Shown: positions 19,254 through 30,309 of the stretch, in pieces | How the letters are laid out: the number at the start of each line of letters is the position of its first letter | How positions within the stretch are numbered: the first letter of the stretch is position 1 | Source: Actinomycetota bacterium | GTDB lineage: Bacteria > Actinomycetota > Actinomycetes > Actinomycetales > Microbacteriaceae | Length of the DNA: 64,000 nt | Direction of reading: 5' to 3' | Assembly: GCA_009702455.1 (NCBI GenBank) | Contig: WLIA01000001.1 | Location: 21,693 to 85,692 of the forward strand | The notes under the pieces: model-generated | Told to the model about the DNA's origin: nothing | The model's input: only the letters and a program-made list of their open reading frames with translations | Database searches by the model: none | Position numbers and translations under genes: made by a program

Positions 19254-20543
19254 ATGAATCCACGCTGGCGCATCGCAGCTGCTATCACAGCGGCAATTTT
19301 TCTGTTTGGTGTCGTAACTCCTTCGGTTCAGGCAGCAACTGTCAAAGCCGGAGGCTCATGCACAACAGTTGGGAAAGCGACAAAAGTTGGAACTAAAACT
19401 TATGTCTGCACCAAAGTGGGCAAGACCAAGGTTTGGAAATTAAAAGCGACTCCTGTTGCTAAACCAACGCCAACCCCTGCCAGTTTCTCGAAGTGCATGT
19501 TGCCGGTAGCCGACGGCCGGGGAGATGTAGCTCTCGGCCTACCTCGAATCTCGGCTAGAGGCAAATCGGTGGGCGATGTTCACGCGACGGTAATTTTTGT
19601 TGACTTTCCTGACATGACAATGAGGCCCACCCCAGAGGCAGCTCTCGGCCTGGTTAGCCCTAGAGCCACAGAGATTTTCAAAGAGATTTCTTACGGACGA
19701 TTGAATTACATGATTGAGCCAAATCTGAATTGGTTCATGATGAGCAAACCGTCGACAGCATATTCATATTCGACATTTCGATCACACCAGGATTTCGTCA
19801 AAGAAGTAATTTCGCTTGCAGACCCAACAACAGACTTTTCGAAAACTGACAGTCTGATTGTGATTACTAACCCACTTCAACGCGCACTCTCATTTGGACC
19901 AGCGATGACATTCCCGGCATCTGAGGGATTCATTGCAGATGGCAGGCTCATCAATAACGGCACGACAAGCGGCAGCGACATTAGTTATTGGGGCGCTGCC
20001 TGGTTGAATCATGAGATTGGCCACTCATTTGGATTGGCCGACTTGTATGCATACGGCGTAGCGGCCGACCAAACCTTTAAATTCACAGGTGAATTTAGCC
20101 TCATGGGCTTGAGCGATGAACGCAGTCGAGCGCCGGGATTCCTGGCTTGGGAGCGGTTCGTTATTGGATGGCTCGATCAGAGTCAGCTCGTCTGTGCTCC
20201 GAGCGGAGTGGGAACCTATAGCCTCTCGCCGGTTGCAACAGCTGGCGGCACCAAGGCTGTGGTTATTCCAACCGGCGCAACCACAGCCCTGATTGTTGAG
20301 TCGCGAAAGCCCATTGGCATAGACGGCAAGTTGTCTAAGTCAGGTTTGCTCGTCTACAGGGTCGACACTTCCATCCAGTCGGGTCGAGGTGTGGTTCAGG
20401 TTCTCTCGAACACTTCCTTGGCGGCCGATCCTCGTTACTTGAAGGCACCTTTGGCGGTTGGCGAGAGCCTAACTGTCGGCGGCTACACCTTTACCAACAA
20501 GTCGAGCAGCCCTGACGTCGATGTTCTAGTGGTCTCACGCTAG
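19254..20543 (+). CDS. Secreted M6-like zinc metalloprotease-domain protein
   Basis: Signal peptide; HEIGHSFGLADLYAYG zinc motif; N-terminal Cys-pair module GGSCTTVGKATKVGTKTYVCTKV. Confidence 0.75.
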   Translation: MNPRWRIAAAITAAIFLFGVVTPSVQAATVKAGGSCTTVGKATKVGTKTYVCTKVGKTKVWKLKATPVAKPTPTPASFSKCMLPVADGRGDVALGLPRISARGKSVGDVHATVIFVDFPDMTMRPTPEAALGLVSPRATEIFKEISYGRLNYMIEPNLNWFMMSKPSTAYSYSTFRSHQDFVKEVISLADPTTDFSKTDSLIVITNPLQRALSFGPAMTFPASEGFIADGRLINNGTTSGSDISYWGAAWLNHEIGHSFGLADLYAYGVAADQTFKFTGEFSLMGLSDERSRAPGFLAWERFVIGWLDQSQLVCAPSGVGTYSLSPVATAGGTKAVVIPTGATTALIVESRKPIGIDGKLSKSGLLVYRVDTSIQSGRGVVQVLSNTSLAADPRYLKAPLAVGESLTVGGYTFTNKSSSPDVDVLVVSR

Positions 20544-20557
20544 GTAAACTTGACCTT

Positions 20558-20647
20558 GGACTCCCCGTGCGGCGTCACCTCGGCTAACTCCCCCAGGGCA
20601 GAAATGCAGCAAGGGTAACTGGGCTCTGACGGGTGTGCGGGGAGTTC
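20558..20647 (+). ncRNA. ffs: Bacterial small signal recognition particle (4.5S-type) RNA
   Basis: Terminal stem GGACTCCCCG/CGGGGAGTTC enclosing CCCCCAGGGCAGAAATGCAGCAAGGGTAACTGGGCTCTGACGGG; immediately upstream of dnaX as in other actinobacteria. Confidence 0.88.
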
Positions 20648-20683
20648 TTCAGCACTGTCAGCAGAGAGGGTTAGGCTCAACGA

Positions 20684-22525
20684 ATGGTTACCGCCCTTTA
20701 TCGCCGCTATCGCCCAGAGGCGTTTGCCGAGCTAATCGGCCAGGCCCAGGTGACCACACCTCTTATGACGGCACTTCGCAACGATCGAGTGAACCACGCC
20801 TACCTGTTTTCAGGCCCGCGCGGTTGTGGCAAGACCACCTCGGCACGCATCCTCGCGCGTTGTTTGAACTGCGCAGAGGGGCCAACCGACACCCCTTGTG
20901 GCAAGTGCCCGAGTTGCATCGAACTTTCGCGCGATGGCAGCGGCTCGCTCGATGTCGTTGAGATTGACGCCGCGAGTCACAACGGTGTCGATGATGCCCG
21001 CGACCTTCGTGAGCGTGCAGCGTTTGCCCCGGCTCGCGATCGCTACAAAATTTTCATCTTGGATGAAGCACACATGGTCACACCGCAGGGCTTCAACGCG
21101 CTACTCAAGATTGTCGAAGAGCCACCTGCTCACGTGAAGTTCATCTTCGCAACTACCGAGCCAGACAAAGTTATTTCAACTATTCGTTCGCGCACGCACC
21201 ACTATCCGTTCAGGTTGGTGCCACCTGCGCAGATGCACGAATACCTCGAGTCACTGTGCAAAGAAGAAGACGTAACTGTTGAGCCAGGTGTTATTGCTTT
21301 GGTTGTGCGCGCCGGTGGCGGTTCGGTTCGTGACTCGCTTTCGCTACTCGATCAACTCATGGCCGGCAGCGACGACCGCAAGGTTAGCTATGACCGCGCG
21401 GTTGCCTTGCTCGGTTTCACTCACGGCACCCTGCTCGATTCGGTAATCGATGCGTTTGCCGCAAAGAATTCAGCCGCCGTATTTGCCAGTGTTGACTCGG
21501 TTATTCAAACCGGACAAGACCCGAGACGTTTTGTCGAGGACCTGCTCGAGCGACTTCGCGATTTGATTGTCGTGCTTGCCGTTGGCAACAACGCTGGTTC
21601 TGTGCTGCGCGGCGTTCCAAACGACGAAATCGAGAAGCTCACCACTCAGGCATTCGCTTTCGGAATGTCTTCGCTAACCCACGCCTCAGAGGTCGTCAGC
21701 GAAACCCTCAACTCAATGTCTGGGGCAACCAGCCCGAAGCTACAACTCGAGCTCATGTGTGCCAGGGTTCTGGTTCCGGCAGCCTCAGACTCAGAGGCCG
21801 GCAGCCTTGCCCGTCTCGACCGACTAGAGCGCCGCATCGGCGTCTCAGGCGCGCCAGAACAAGCCTCTAGCCCAGTTGCTGCCTCACAGTCCGCCGCTTC
21901 GAAGCCAGCATCTGCGCCGGCTACCTCCGCGCCAACCGAGGCGATTGTGGTCGAGGGTCTAAGCGAACTCACCACACAGAGCTTCAAAGATTCTTGGGCC
22001 GACATTCTCTCTGTTGTAAACAAAGAGTCGAAAGCCGCCTGGATGGTTGCTTTCGCCCTTCAGGTAATCGACTTCGACGCAAGCACGACCATTCTGACAC
22101 TCAAGTTTCCGAACGAACGCGATCTTGAAACATTCAAGACCTCTGGCAACTCAACCGATGTTTTGCGTCGAGCCATCAACTCTGTCTTGGGTGTGACGGT
22201 TAAGTTCAAGCCTCAGTTTGGCCCACCTGCAACTGCTCCGATCGCTGTTGTTGCAGAAGCACCTTCAGCTGAGCCGTCAACTCCTGTCGAAATAACTGCC
22301 GCAACAACCGAACCGGCAGCCAGCGCAGATGCCGAAGACGACGCGGTTGCGTTGCTCGAAGAAGAAGCAGCTGCAGTCGAGAGTGCACCGGCACCAGTTG
22401 TTGAAAAGCCGAAAGCTAAGTCACGCAACTCAAAGCTCGTTGACGAAGAGTCTCGCTATGGTGAGTCGCTGCTTCGCGAGATGCTCGGTGCCGAACCTGT
22501 CGATGACAAAAAGAACGGCCGCTGA
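20684..22525 (+). CDS. dnaX: DNA polymerase III subunit gamma/tau
   Basis: [26 protein letters not shown]...[20 protein letters not shown]. Confidence 0.97.
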   Translation: MVTALYRRYRPEAFAELIGQAQVTTPLMTALRNDRVNHAYLFSGPRGCGKTTSARILARCLNCAEGPTDTPCGKCPSCIELSRDGSGSLDVVEIDAASHNGVDDARDLRERAAFAPARDRYKIFILDEAHMVTPQGFNALLKIVEEPPAHVKFIFATTEPDKVISTIRSRTHHYPFRLVPPAQMHEYLESLCKEEDVTVEPGVIALVVRAGGGSVRDSLSLLDQLMAGSDDRKVSYDRAVALLGFTHGTLLDSVIDAFAAKNSAAVFASVDSVIQTGQDPRRFVEDLLERLRDLIVVLAVGNNAGSVLRGVPNDEIEKLTTQAFAFGMSSLTHASEVVSETLNSMSGATSPKLQLELMCARVLVPAASDSEAGSLARLDRLERRIGVSGAPEQASSPVAASQSAASKPASAPATSAPTEAIVVEGLSELTTQSFKDSWADILSVVNKESKAAWMVAFALQVIDFDASTTILTLKFPNERDLETFKTSGNSTDVLRRAINSVLGVTVKFKPQFGPPATAPIAVVAEAPSAEPSTPVEITAATTEPAASADAEDDAVALLEEEAAAVESAPAPVVEKPKAKSRNSKLVDEESRYGESLLREMLGAEPVDDKKNGR

Positions 22526-23118
22526 TGTATGAGGGTGTAGTTCAAGAACTAATCGACGAACTAAGTCGACTGCCAGGTGTTGGCCCAAAGTCTGCCCAGC
22601 GCATCGCCTTCTATCTTTTGCAGACAGATGACGATCAGGCAATCAAGCTTTCAAACGTTTTGCGCGAAGTCAAAGAGCGTGTTCGCTTCTGTGAAGTCTG
22701 CGGCAACGTTAGTGAAGAAGAGCGTTGCAACATCTGCCGCGATGCTCGCCGCAACCAGACCATGATTTGTGTCGTCGAAGAAAGCAAAGACGTTCAGGCA
22801 ATTGAGCGCACACGCGAATACCGTGGCCTCTATCACGTGCTCGGTGGGGCAATCAGCCCAATCGAAGGAATCGGCCCAGATCAGCTGCGAATCAAAGAGC
22901 TATTGACCCGTCTTTCAAACGCACAGGTTGTCGAAGTCATTATCGCCACAGACCCAAACATGGAGGGCGAGGCAACGGCAACCTACATCGCCCGCATGCT
23001 CGCTCCGCTTGGCATCAACGTGACCCGCTTGGCTTCTGGCCTGCCGGTTGGTGGCGACCTCGAGTATGCCGACGAGGTAACCCTTGGGCGTGCCTTCGCG
23101 GGTCGCCGTCAGGCTTAG
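22525..23118 (+). CDS. recR: Recombination protein RecR
   Basis: [23 protein letters not shown], four-Cys zinc motif [16 protein letters not shown], Toprim [14 protein letters not shown]. Confidence 0.97.
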   Translation: MYEGVVQELIDELSRLPGVGPKSAQRIAFYLLQTDDDQAIKLSNVLREVKERVRFCEVCGNVSEEERCNICRDARRNQTMICVVEESKDVQAIERTREYRGLYHVLGGAISPIEGIGPDQLRIKELLTRLSNAQVVEVIIATDPNMEGEATATYIARMLAPLGINVTRLASGLPVGGDLEYADEVTLGRAFAGRRQA

Positions 23119-23132
23119 GCTCTGCGCACACG

Positions 23133-23157
23133 CGCGAAGCGATAACTTCGCTTCGCG
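23133..23157. terminator. Strong hairpin downstream of recR (possible terminator, no T-tract)
   Basis: CGCGAAGCG-ATAACTT-CGCTTCGCG, perfect 9-bp stem. Confidence 0.4.
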
Positions 23158-23277
23158 GGCCGCCGCCAAGCCTAAAGGTTTAGGTAGCCCCACAGCCGCG
23201 AACCAAACTAAACTTGGGGTTTGAGGCAATGACCGCCGCAAAAACCCCTTGTTTCCCCTAATTTTCGGGAGTGTGCG

Positions 23278-24561
23278 TTGGCCCTAATCGTGCAGAAGTT
23301 CGGTGGCTCGTCGGTTGGCGATGCCGCGAAAATCAAGCACGTCGCGAAACGCGTAATCGAAACCCAGCGAGCAGGCAACCAGGTTGTCGTAGTCGTCTCT
23401 GCCATGGGTGACACCACCGATGAACTCATCGATCTAGCTCAGTCGGTTTCGGCCAACCCATACGACGCTGCCCGCGAAATGGACATGCTGCTCACCTCGG
23501 GCGAGCGCATCTCTATGGCACTTCTCGCCATCGCAATCAATGCTCAGGGCGCAAACTCACGTTCTTTCACCGGTTCGCAGGCCGGAATCATGACCAGCGC
23601 AAAACACGGTGACGCACGAATTAGCGAAGTCACGCCAGTGCGCATTCGAGAGGCACTCGATGCGGGCGACATCGCAATCGTCGCTGGCTTTCAGGGCTTC
23701 AACAAAGATTCGAAAGACATCACCACGCTTGGCCGCGGCGGCTCAGACACCACAGCCGTTGCGCTGGCAGCAGCGCTCGACGCCGATGTTTGTGAAATTT
23801 ACTCGGATGTCGACGGCGTTTACACCGCAGACCCGCGCGTGATTCCGCAGGCTCACAAGCTAGACCAAATTGATATCGAATCAATGCTCGAGTTGGCTGC
23901 CGCCGGAGCGAAGATTTTGCACATCCGTGCGGTTGAATATGCTCGTCGTCACAACGTTGATCTGCGTGTGCGTTCAACGTTTAGCAAAGATCCGGGAACC
24001 ATCGTCTACTCAACAAAACCAGAGGGAAGCAAAATGGAAGAGCCAATCGTTTCAGGCATCGCCACCGACAAGGGTCAGGCCAAAATCACCGTCATCGGAA
24101 TTCCCGACGTTCCTGGTAAGGCCGCCGAAGTGTTTCGCGTGGTTGCAGAAGCCGACTCAAACATCGACATGATTGTTCAGAACAACCCAACCGGTGTCGA
24201 CGTAACCGACCGCGTTGCCGACATCTCATTCACGCTGCCGCTCGGTGATCTCGGTCGCGTTGCAGGTGCACTCGAGGCCGCAAAGGCCACACTCGGCTAT
24301 CGCGACTTAGAGCAGGATGCCGACATCGGCAAGCTGTCTGTCGTTGGTGCGGGCATGCGCACTCACTCTGGCGTTTCATCGACACTTTTCGCCGCGCTGG
24401 CCAAGGCCGGAATCAACATCGAGATGATCTCGACATCAGAGATTCGCATTTCGGTTGTGACCAGCTCGAAGCAGCTAGACGATGCTGCCCGTGCCGTGCA
24501 CACCGCCTTCGGTCTCGACAGCGACGAAGAGGCCACTGTTTACGCCGGAACCGGACGCTAG
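23278..24561 (+). CDS. lysC: Aspartate kinase
   Basis: ALIVQKFGGSSVGDAAKIKHVAKRV; ACT domains; followed by asd; TTG start. Confidence 0.96.
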   Translation: MALIVQKFGGSSVGDAAKIKHVAKRVIETQRAGNQVVVVVSAMGDTTDELIDLAQSVSANPYDAAREMDMLLTSGERISMALLAIAINAQGANSRSFTGSQAGIMTSAKHGDARISEVTPVRIREALDAGDIAIVAGFQGFNKDSKDITTLGRGGSDTTAVALAAALDADVCEIYSDVDGVYTADPRVIPQAHKLDQIDIESMLELAAAGAKILHIRAVEYARRHNVDLRVRSTFSKDPGTIVYSTKPEGSKMEEPIVSGIATDKGQAKITVIGIPDVPGKAAEVFRVVAEADSNIDMIVQNNPTGVDVTDRVADISFTLPLGDLGRVAGALEAAKATLGYRDLEQDADIGKLSVVGAGMRTHSGVSSTLFAALAKAGINIEMISTSEIRISVVTSSKQLDDAARAVHTAFGLDSDEEATVYAGTGR

Positions 24562-24570
24562 GAGACCACT

Positions 24571-25638
24571 GTGAGCCGCAAACCAAACCTTGCCCTCGTC
24601 GGTGCAACCGGTGCCGTTGGCACCGTGATGATCGACATCATCAACAACCGCGAGAACATCTGGGGAGAGATTCGCCTAATAGCGAGTGCTCGTTCGGCTG
24701 GCAAGAAGATTAGGGTTCACGGCGAAGACCTAACAGTTGTTGCTCTCGCCCCCGAGGCATTTGATGGCATCGACATTGCGATGTTCGATGTGCCAGACGA
24801 GGTTTCAGAAGTTTGGGCACCGATTGCCGCTCAGCGCGGAGCGATTGCGATCGACAACTCTGGTGCTTTCAGAATGAACGACCTGGTGCCGCTTGTGGTT
24901 CCAGAGGTTAACCCAGAGCAGGCCAAGAATCGCCCGCTCGGCATAATCTCAAACCCAAACTGCACAACCTTGACGATGATGGCCGCACTCGGTGCGTTGC
25001 ACGATAAGTGGACGCTCAAGGAACTCGTTGTCTCGAGCTACCAGGCTGTCTCTGGTGCCGGTGCTGCTGGCATCGATGAACTGGCAGCCGAACTGGCTGT
25101 CGTTGGTGGCAACGCGACGCTTGGAAGTCAAAGCGATGATGTTCGCGCAGCTCTCGCTGCTACCGGCAACGATTTGAGCAATTCGCTTTGGGCTCACCCA
25201 ATTGCTCTAAACGTTATTCCATTTGCAGGCTCACTCAAGGATGGTGGCCACTCAAGCGAAGAGCTAAAGGTTCGCAACGAGTCGCGCAAAATTCTGGGCA
25301 TCAAAGATCTAAAGGTTGCCGCAAGTTGCGTTCGCGTTCCGGTTCAGGTTTCACACTCGCTAACCGTGCACGCAACCTTCGCCGAATCACTAACCGCAGA
25401 CGAGGTGCGCAACTTGCTCGAGCAGCAGCCGAGTATCCGTGTGCTTGATGACCCTGCCAATGGTGTCTACCCGACACCGAGTCATGTTGCCGGTCAAGAC
25501 CCGACCTTTGTTGGTCGCATTCGCCAGTCACTCGACTTCGACAAGAGCATTGAGTTGTTTGTCGTTGGCGACAACCTGCGCAAGGGCGCAGCGCTAAACA
25601 CCTACGAAATTGCCGAGCTAGTAGCAAAAGAGTTCTAG
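24571..25638 (+). CDS. asd: Aspartate-semialdehyde dehydrogenase
   Basis: [27 protein letters not shown] active-site Cys motif, [12 protein letters not shown]. Confidence 0.96.
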   Translation: MSRKPNLALVGATGAVGTVMIDIINNRENIWGEIRLIASARSAGKKIRVHGEDLTVVALAPEAFDGIDIAMFDVPDEVSEVWAPIAAQRGAIAIDNSGAFRMNDLVPLVVPEVNPEQAKNRPLGIISNPNCTTLTMMAALGALHDKWTLKELVVSSYQAVSGAGAAGIDELAAELAVVGGNATLGSQSDDVRAALAATGNDLSNSLWAHPIALNVIPFAGSLKDGGHSSEELKVRNESRKILGIKDLKVAASCVRVPVQVSHSLTVHATFAESLTADEVRNLLEQQPSIRVLDDPANGVYPTPSHVAGQDPTFVGRIRQSLDFDKSIELFVVGDNLRKGAALNTYEIAELVAKEF

Positions 25639-25647
25639 TCTGTTCTT

Positions 25648-26220
25648 ATGCGCAAAGCCACAGCCCTGATCGGTGCCTTAGTTCTAGCTTTCGTTCTCAG
25701 TGCCTGCGGCACCTCTGCTTCTGACCCTGTGCCAGAAGAATCAAATGCCATCACGACACCTAGCCCGAGCCTGATTCCGCCGGTTCCTGGCACAGATGTT
25801 CGCTCGATCGACCCGAGTTTCTATGACGTCGGCTTCAGCGAATTCTTGTTTAGGGCGGGCGACGGGCCGGTTTGGTGCACCATCAACGCCGACGAAAAGT
25901 GGGCGCTCTGCGAGCAGAACGAAGCCGCCGCCGAGTATGAGCCGCTGCAAACCCCCGACGATTGTCAGGGCAGCTATGGCTATCAGTTGAAGCTCTATGA
26001 AGACCCAACCAACTCAACCCTCGAGAATGGGGTGGCAGCCGGCTTTATGTGCAGCGGCGGTTACTACTCAGACCCATCGGTGGCACAGACCCTGCAAAAT
26101 GGTGAGTCAATCACGGTTGGCGACATCAAGTGTTACGTAATCGACTTCACAGCGCGCTGCGACAACAAGAACTCGCAATACATCGCGCTCGGTGCAAAAG
26201 TTTGGGCAGCTAAAAACTAG
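25648..26220 (+). CDS. Putative lipoprotein, unknown function
   Basis: Lipobox-like VLSACG; secreted-type sequence with several Cys. Confidence 0.6.
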   Translation: MRKATALIGALVLAFVLSACGTSASDPVPEESNAITTPSPSLIPPVPGTDVRSIDPSFYDVGFSEFLFRAGDGPVWCTINADEKWALCEQNEAAAEYEPLQTPDDCQGSYGYQLKLYEDPTNSTLENGVAAGFMCSGGYYSDPSVAQTLQNGESITVGDIKCYVIDFTARCDNKNSQYIALGAKVWAAKN

Positions 26221-27116
26221 CTCTTTGCTACCAGGGTGATCACGCGAACCTCTGGGCGATTGAACCAACGAATCGGCGCGTAAATCGAATTGCCGAGACC
26301 GGCGCACACATTTAGCAACATCACTCGATCCGCAAATGAGCAAGCACTCATGCCCTTCGCGTTCTTGTTAGGCAGATCGCTGTTTGTAGTGATTGCTCCG
26401 ATGAACGGAAACCGAACCTGACCGCCGTGCGTGTGACCCGCAAAGAGAATGTCGACTTCGTTTTCGGCCATCGCCTCAATTACTCGACGGTATGGAGCGT
26501 GTGTCACACCGATTGTGGCGTCGGCCTTCGCACGCAACTGTGCGCTTTGATCGAGCGAATCTAGATCGTCAAGATCAAGGTGCGCATCGTCAACGCCGAG
26601 CAGGGCCAGCTTCACGCCGTTCACCTCGAGCGTTGTCGAACTGTTGTTCAGATTGCGCCATGCATGCGACTCAAACGCGCCGGTGAGTTTTGCGGTTTCG
26701 AGTGGCTGCTCTTGGTGCGGAGTTGAAGGGCGAAACACGTAGGCAATCGGGCTCTTGAATCGTGGCGCGAAATAGTCGTTTGAACCGTTCACAAAAACAC
26801 CAGGCGTCTTCATGATCGGCGCGAGCGCGGCGAGAGTCTCGTCAATCACATTTTTGTGACCGAGGTTGTCACCGGTGTTCACAATCAAGTCAGGCTTCTC
26901 GGCAATTAGCCCTGCGATAAACCGCTGCTTGCGCTTCTGCCAGGGAGCCATGTGAATGTCGCTGATGTGCAGCACTCTTATGGCGGCCGAGCCCTTGGGC
27001 AGAACCGCCGCCTCACCGCGAATCACTGCAAATCGCCAGCGGGCACCGGTTAGCGCCCAGAGGGCCACGAGCGCTGCAGCGACTGCCAGCAGCGTTAGCC
27101 AGGTCTGCCAAGTCAT
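26217..27116 (-). CDS. Metallophosphoesterase, membrane-anchored
   Basis: LHISDIHMAPWQ, NTGDNLGH, NGSNDYF, FAGHTHGGQVR. Confidence 0.93.
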   Translation of the reverse strand: MTWQTWLTLLAVAAALVALWALTGARWRFAVIRGEAAVLPKGSAAIRVLHISDIHMAPWQKRKQRFIAGLIAEKPDLIVNTGDNLGHKNVIDETLAALAPIMKTPGVFVNGSNDYFAPRFKSPIAYVFRPSTPHQEQPLETAKLTGAFESHAWRNLNNSSTTLEVNGVKLALLGVDDAHLDLDDLDSLDQSAQLRAKADATIGVTHAPYRRVIEAMAENEVDILFAGHTHGGQVRFPFIGAITTNSDLPNKNAKGMSACSFADRVMLLNVCAGLGNSIYAPIRWFNRPEVRVITLVAKS

Positions 27117-27133
27117 GCTTGAGAAGCCATGGC

Positions 27134-29659
27134 CTATGAAGGGCCGCTGCTGATCAGCAGCAGAATTGCGCCCGAGCCAGGTGCAGAGGTGCCAACGGCC
27201 GGGTCTGTGCCAACAACGTATCCCTTTGGAATAGTCGGTGACTTCACGAAGTACTGCGCTTGCGAAGGCTGTGGCTCGCTAACCGCGGCGAAACCGGCGG
27301 CCAGAAGTTTGGCCTTGGCAGCTGCCACGGTTAGACCCGCAACATCTGGAACAACCGTGTTGCCGCCCTTGCTGACGTAAATCTTGATTTGGGTTCCACG
27401 AGGCACAACCGTGCCGACAGCAGGGCGGGTGTATGCAACTGTGCCAGGTGGAACAGAAGAAGAAACCGGAGTAACCATAATCGCCGCATTTAGGTCTGAG
27501 GTTTGAATCACCTGAGCGCCAGAGCTAGGCACCTGACTTGCGATGTTTGGCACCGTGATCATGGTGGCCTCGATCATGCTCGCTGGTGGCGCATCAAACG
27601 GCCCACCCGGATACAACTTGTTCACCTGCTGCATAGTTGTGCGCCAGATGTCGTGACGCACTGTGTTAGCTGCCTTGTTGTTTAGTCGAACGCGAGGCAG
27701 AGCAACAGAACCCGAAACGTTGCCGACCCAGGTTGCGGTTGAAACCGCGCTCGAGTAACCGGTCATCCAAGTTTGAACACCTTCGTCTGTGGTTCCGGTT
27801 TTTCCGGCGAGCGGCGTGTTGTCTCCGGTTGATGAAGCGCTACCGGTTCCTCCGCTCATAACGCGCTGCAGCGCATAGGTCATTCCCGCTGCAACTTCTG
27901 GCGTTACGGCCGCGCTGCAAATTGATCGCGGTGGGGTTAGTTCTTTCTTGCTCGAACGCACAACCACTCTGTCGATAGCAACAGGTGAACAGTAAACGCC
28001 CTTGTTGGCAATTGCCGCACCGGCTGCCGCCATGGTGAGCGGCGAAAGTTCGTTGACGCCAAGAATCGATGAAGGAACATATTGCAATTCGGTTCCGTCA
28101 GATCGCTTGACACCAAATGCAACTGCAGTGTCACGGATGTCGCAGAGGTCAAGCTGGCTGGCCATGCTCGCGAACGCGGTGTTGACCGACAGCGAGGTGG
28201 CCCTTATGACTGACAAGTCTTCGGGCTCTTTAACGATATTGTTCGGTGCCCACGTGCCAAGCAGGGTGCCGCAGCGAGCCGAGAAGTCAGAGGCGTTCCA
28301 CTCTTTGACGCGCCCGTCAACGTGGTCGTTTAACTTGAAACCTCTGGTTAGCCAGGCGGCCAGGGTAAAGATTTTGTAGGTCGAACCGGTCTGAAAGCCA
28401 CTAGATCCGCCGTAGCTCTTGTCACTCGAGTAGTTCACCGAGGTTCTGCTCGGGTCATCGCTGAGGGTCTGGTCGTAGATGCGGTTCTGGGTCATGGCCA
28501 AAATTCGACCGGTGCCAACCTGCACAGAAACGGTTGCCGAACCGAGTTTGTATTCGTTGGTTGGCGGAGCCCACTTGTTGGTGGCTGCGTATGCTGCCTG
28601 CTGAACATCCATGTCCATCGAGGTGTAAATCTCGAGTCCGCCGCGGCGAAGAAGCATCTCTCGGTCTTCGAGTGTCGGGCCAAACTCAACGCTGTTGCGA
28701 ATTTCCCAAACCGCATAGTCGCAATAGAACGCGGTTACCTGGTTCGCTTCGCAACCGGCAGGGGTGTCACTTATGTTGACGATGATTGGTGTTGCCTTAG
28801 CCGTCGAAGCTTCTTGAGCTGTGATGTAACCCTCGGCCTGCATGTTGTCGATCACATAGTCGCGGCGGCTCTTGGCACGGTCTAGGTTCTCAGCTGCATC
28901 TGGTCGGTAATCGTTTGGCGACTTCAGCATCGCAGCCAGCAGCGCGGCCTGCGGAATGTTCAGCTCTTTTGCCTCTACGCCAAAGTAATACTCTGAAGCC
29001 GACTGAACACCGTTGATCTGGTTTCCGAAGAACGCGAGGTTAAGGTATCCAGCCAAAATCTCTTGCTTGGTGGCAACGCCTTCGAGGGCAATGGCCAAAC
29101 GAATTTCGCGAAGCTTGCGGTCTACGGTGGCGACGGTTGCCTCTTCAATGGCTTCTTTGTCGCCACTGAGGTTTGCCGCCTCAACCAGCGAGTTCTTCAC
29201 GTACTGCATAGTGATGGTTGAGCCACCCGGGCCACCACCACCCATGGCCGCGTTGGTAAGGGTTGCGCGAATAAGCGAAATGATGTCAACGCCGCCGTGC
29301 TCGAAGAAGCGCGGGTCTTCGGTGGCCACCACGGCATTGCGAATATTCGGCGACATGTCGTTGTAGTCGATCGAGATGCGGTTCTCGTTATAGAACTTGG
29401 CCACCTCAACCGGCTCGCCGTTTTTGATGCCATAAATGGTCGATGCCTGTGATGCGTTTACCGGCTTGATGTAGTCGGGGAGGTTCTCAAAGATGCTGAT
29501 TCCCGCGGAGGCCGCGAACCCGCCCACCAGGATAATCGGGGCCAAAACCACCATTGCTAGCACGCCCGCAATAGCGCTCAATCCACTGAACTTTAGGATT
29601 GCGCTAAAGAAGGTCTCGTTCTTCTTGCCGCCAGACATAAGGTCAAGGTTACCCGACAA
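27134..29659 (-). CDS. Bifunctional class A penicillin-binding protein with C-terminal PASTA repeats
   Basis: Transglycosylase ATEDPRFFEHGGVD; transpeptidase GSTYKIFT and GKTGTTDEG; PASTA-like VPDVAGLTVAAAKAKLLAAGF. Confidence 0.95.
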   Translation of the reverse strand: MSGNLDLMSGGKKNETFFSAILKFSGLSAIAGVLAMVVLAPIILVGGFAASAGISIFENLPDYIKPVNASQASTIYGIKNGEPVEVAKFYNENRISIDYNDMSPNIRNAVVATEDPRFFEHGGVDIISLIRATLTNAAMGGGGPGGSTITMQYVKNSLVEAANLSGDKEAIEEATVATVDRKLREIRLAIALEGVATKQEILAGYLNLAFFGNQINGVQSASEYYFGVEAKELNIPQAALLAAMLKSPNDYRPDAAENLDRAKSRRDYVIDNMQAEGYITAQEASTAKATPIIVNISDTPAGCEANQVTAFYCDYAVWEIRNSVEFGPTLEDREMLLRRGGLEIYTSMDMDVQQAAYAATNKWAPPTNEYKLGSATVSVQVGTGRILAMTQNRIYDQTLSDDPSRTSVNYSSDKSYGGSSGFQTGSTYKIFTLAAWLTRGFKLNDHVDGRVKEWNASDFSARCGTLLGTWAPNNIVKEPEDLSVIRATSLSVNTAFASMASQLDLCDIRDTAVAFGVKRSDGTELQYVPSSILGVNELSPLTMAAAGAAIANKGVYCSPVAIDRVVVRSSKKELTPPRSICSAAVTPEVAAGMTYALQRVMSGGTGSASSTGDNTPLAGKTGTTDEGVQTWMTGYSSAVSTATWVGNVSGSVALPRVRLNNKAANTVRHDIWRTTMQQVNKLYPGGPFDAPPASMIEATMITVPNIASQVPSSGAQVIQTSDLNAAIMVTPVSSSVPPGTVAYTRPAVGTVVPRGTQIKIYVSKGGNTVVPDVAGLTVAAAKAKLLAAGFAAVSEPQPSQAQYFVKSPTIPKGYVVGTDPAVGTSAPGSGAILLLISSGPS

Positions 29660-29679
29660 AGTCTGGGATAATTCTGAGC

Positions 29680-29835
29680 ATGACTAAGTGGGAATACCTA
29701 ACAACACCCCTTCCGCCGCACAACCAGACAGCCATTTTGAATGACTGGGGCAAAGACGGCTGGGAGCTCGTAACCATCGAAACCAACGCAATGGGCGGCC
29801 TCGTGGCCTTCTTTAAGCGCCCGCTGGAGGGCTAA
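29680..29835 (+). CDS. DUF4177-like small protein (51 aa)
   Basis: MTKWEYLTTPLPPHNQTAILNDWGKDGWELVTIETNAMGGLVAFFKRPLEG*; adjacent to ridA; below the ORF-track length cutoff. Confidence 0.8.
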   Translation: MTKWEYLTTPLPPHNQTAILNDWGKDGWELVTIETNAMGGLVAFFKRPLEG

Positions 29836-30306
29836 ATGTCTCTCATCGAACAGCGTCTAATCGAGCTAGGTTCGCCGCTTCCAGAAGTGGCCAAGCCGGT
29901 AGCGGCATACGTGCCTTCGGTGGTTTCAGGCAACCTCGTATTCACCTCTGGCCAGCTGCCTTTCAGCAGCGGCGCCCTGCTGGCAACCGGCAAGGTGGGG
30001 GAGTCTGACGGCTTGATTGACCCGGCTTTGGCAAAGACCCTCGCTCGACAGTGCGCTCTAAACGCGCTCGCGGCAATCAAGTTGGCAATTGGCGATCTAG
30101 ATCGCGTAACCCGCATCGTGAAGGTTGTCGGTTTCGTTTCGTCTGTGCCGCAGTTCACCGGTCAGCCCGGAGTAATGAATGGCGCGAGTGAATTTTTGGT
30201 CGAGGTTTTCGGTGATAAGGGAGTTCACGCACGCAGCGCTGTGGGTGTGCCGTCGCTTCCGCTCGACTCTCCTGTCGAAGTCGAGCTAATCGCCGAATTC
30301 GAGTAG
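29836..30306 (+). CDS. RidA-family protein
   Basis: YVPSVVSGNLVFTSGQLPF...LNALAAIKLAIGDLDRVTRIVKVVGFV. Confidence 0.92.
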   Translation: MSLIEQRLIELGSPLPEVAKPVAAYVPSVVSGNLVFTSGQLPFSSGALLATGKVGESDGLIDPALAKTLARQCALNALAAIKLAIGDLDRVTRIVKVVGFVSSVPQFTGQPGVMNGASEFLVEVFGDKGVHARSAVGVPSLPLDSPVEVELIAEFE

Positions 30307-30309
30307 TTC

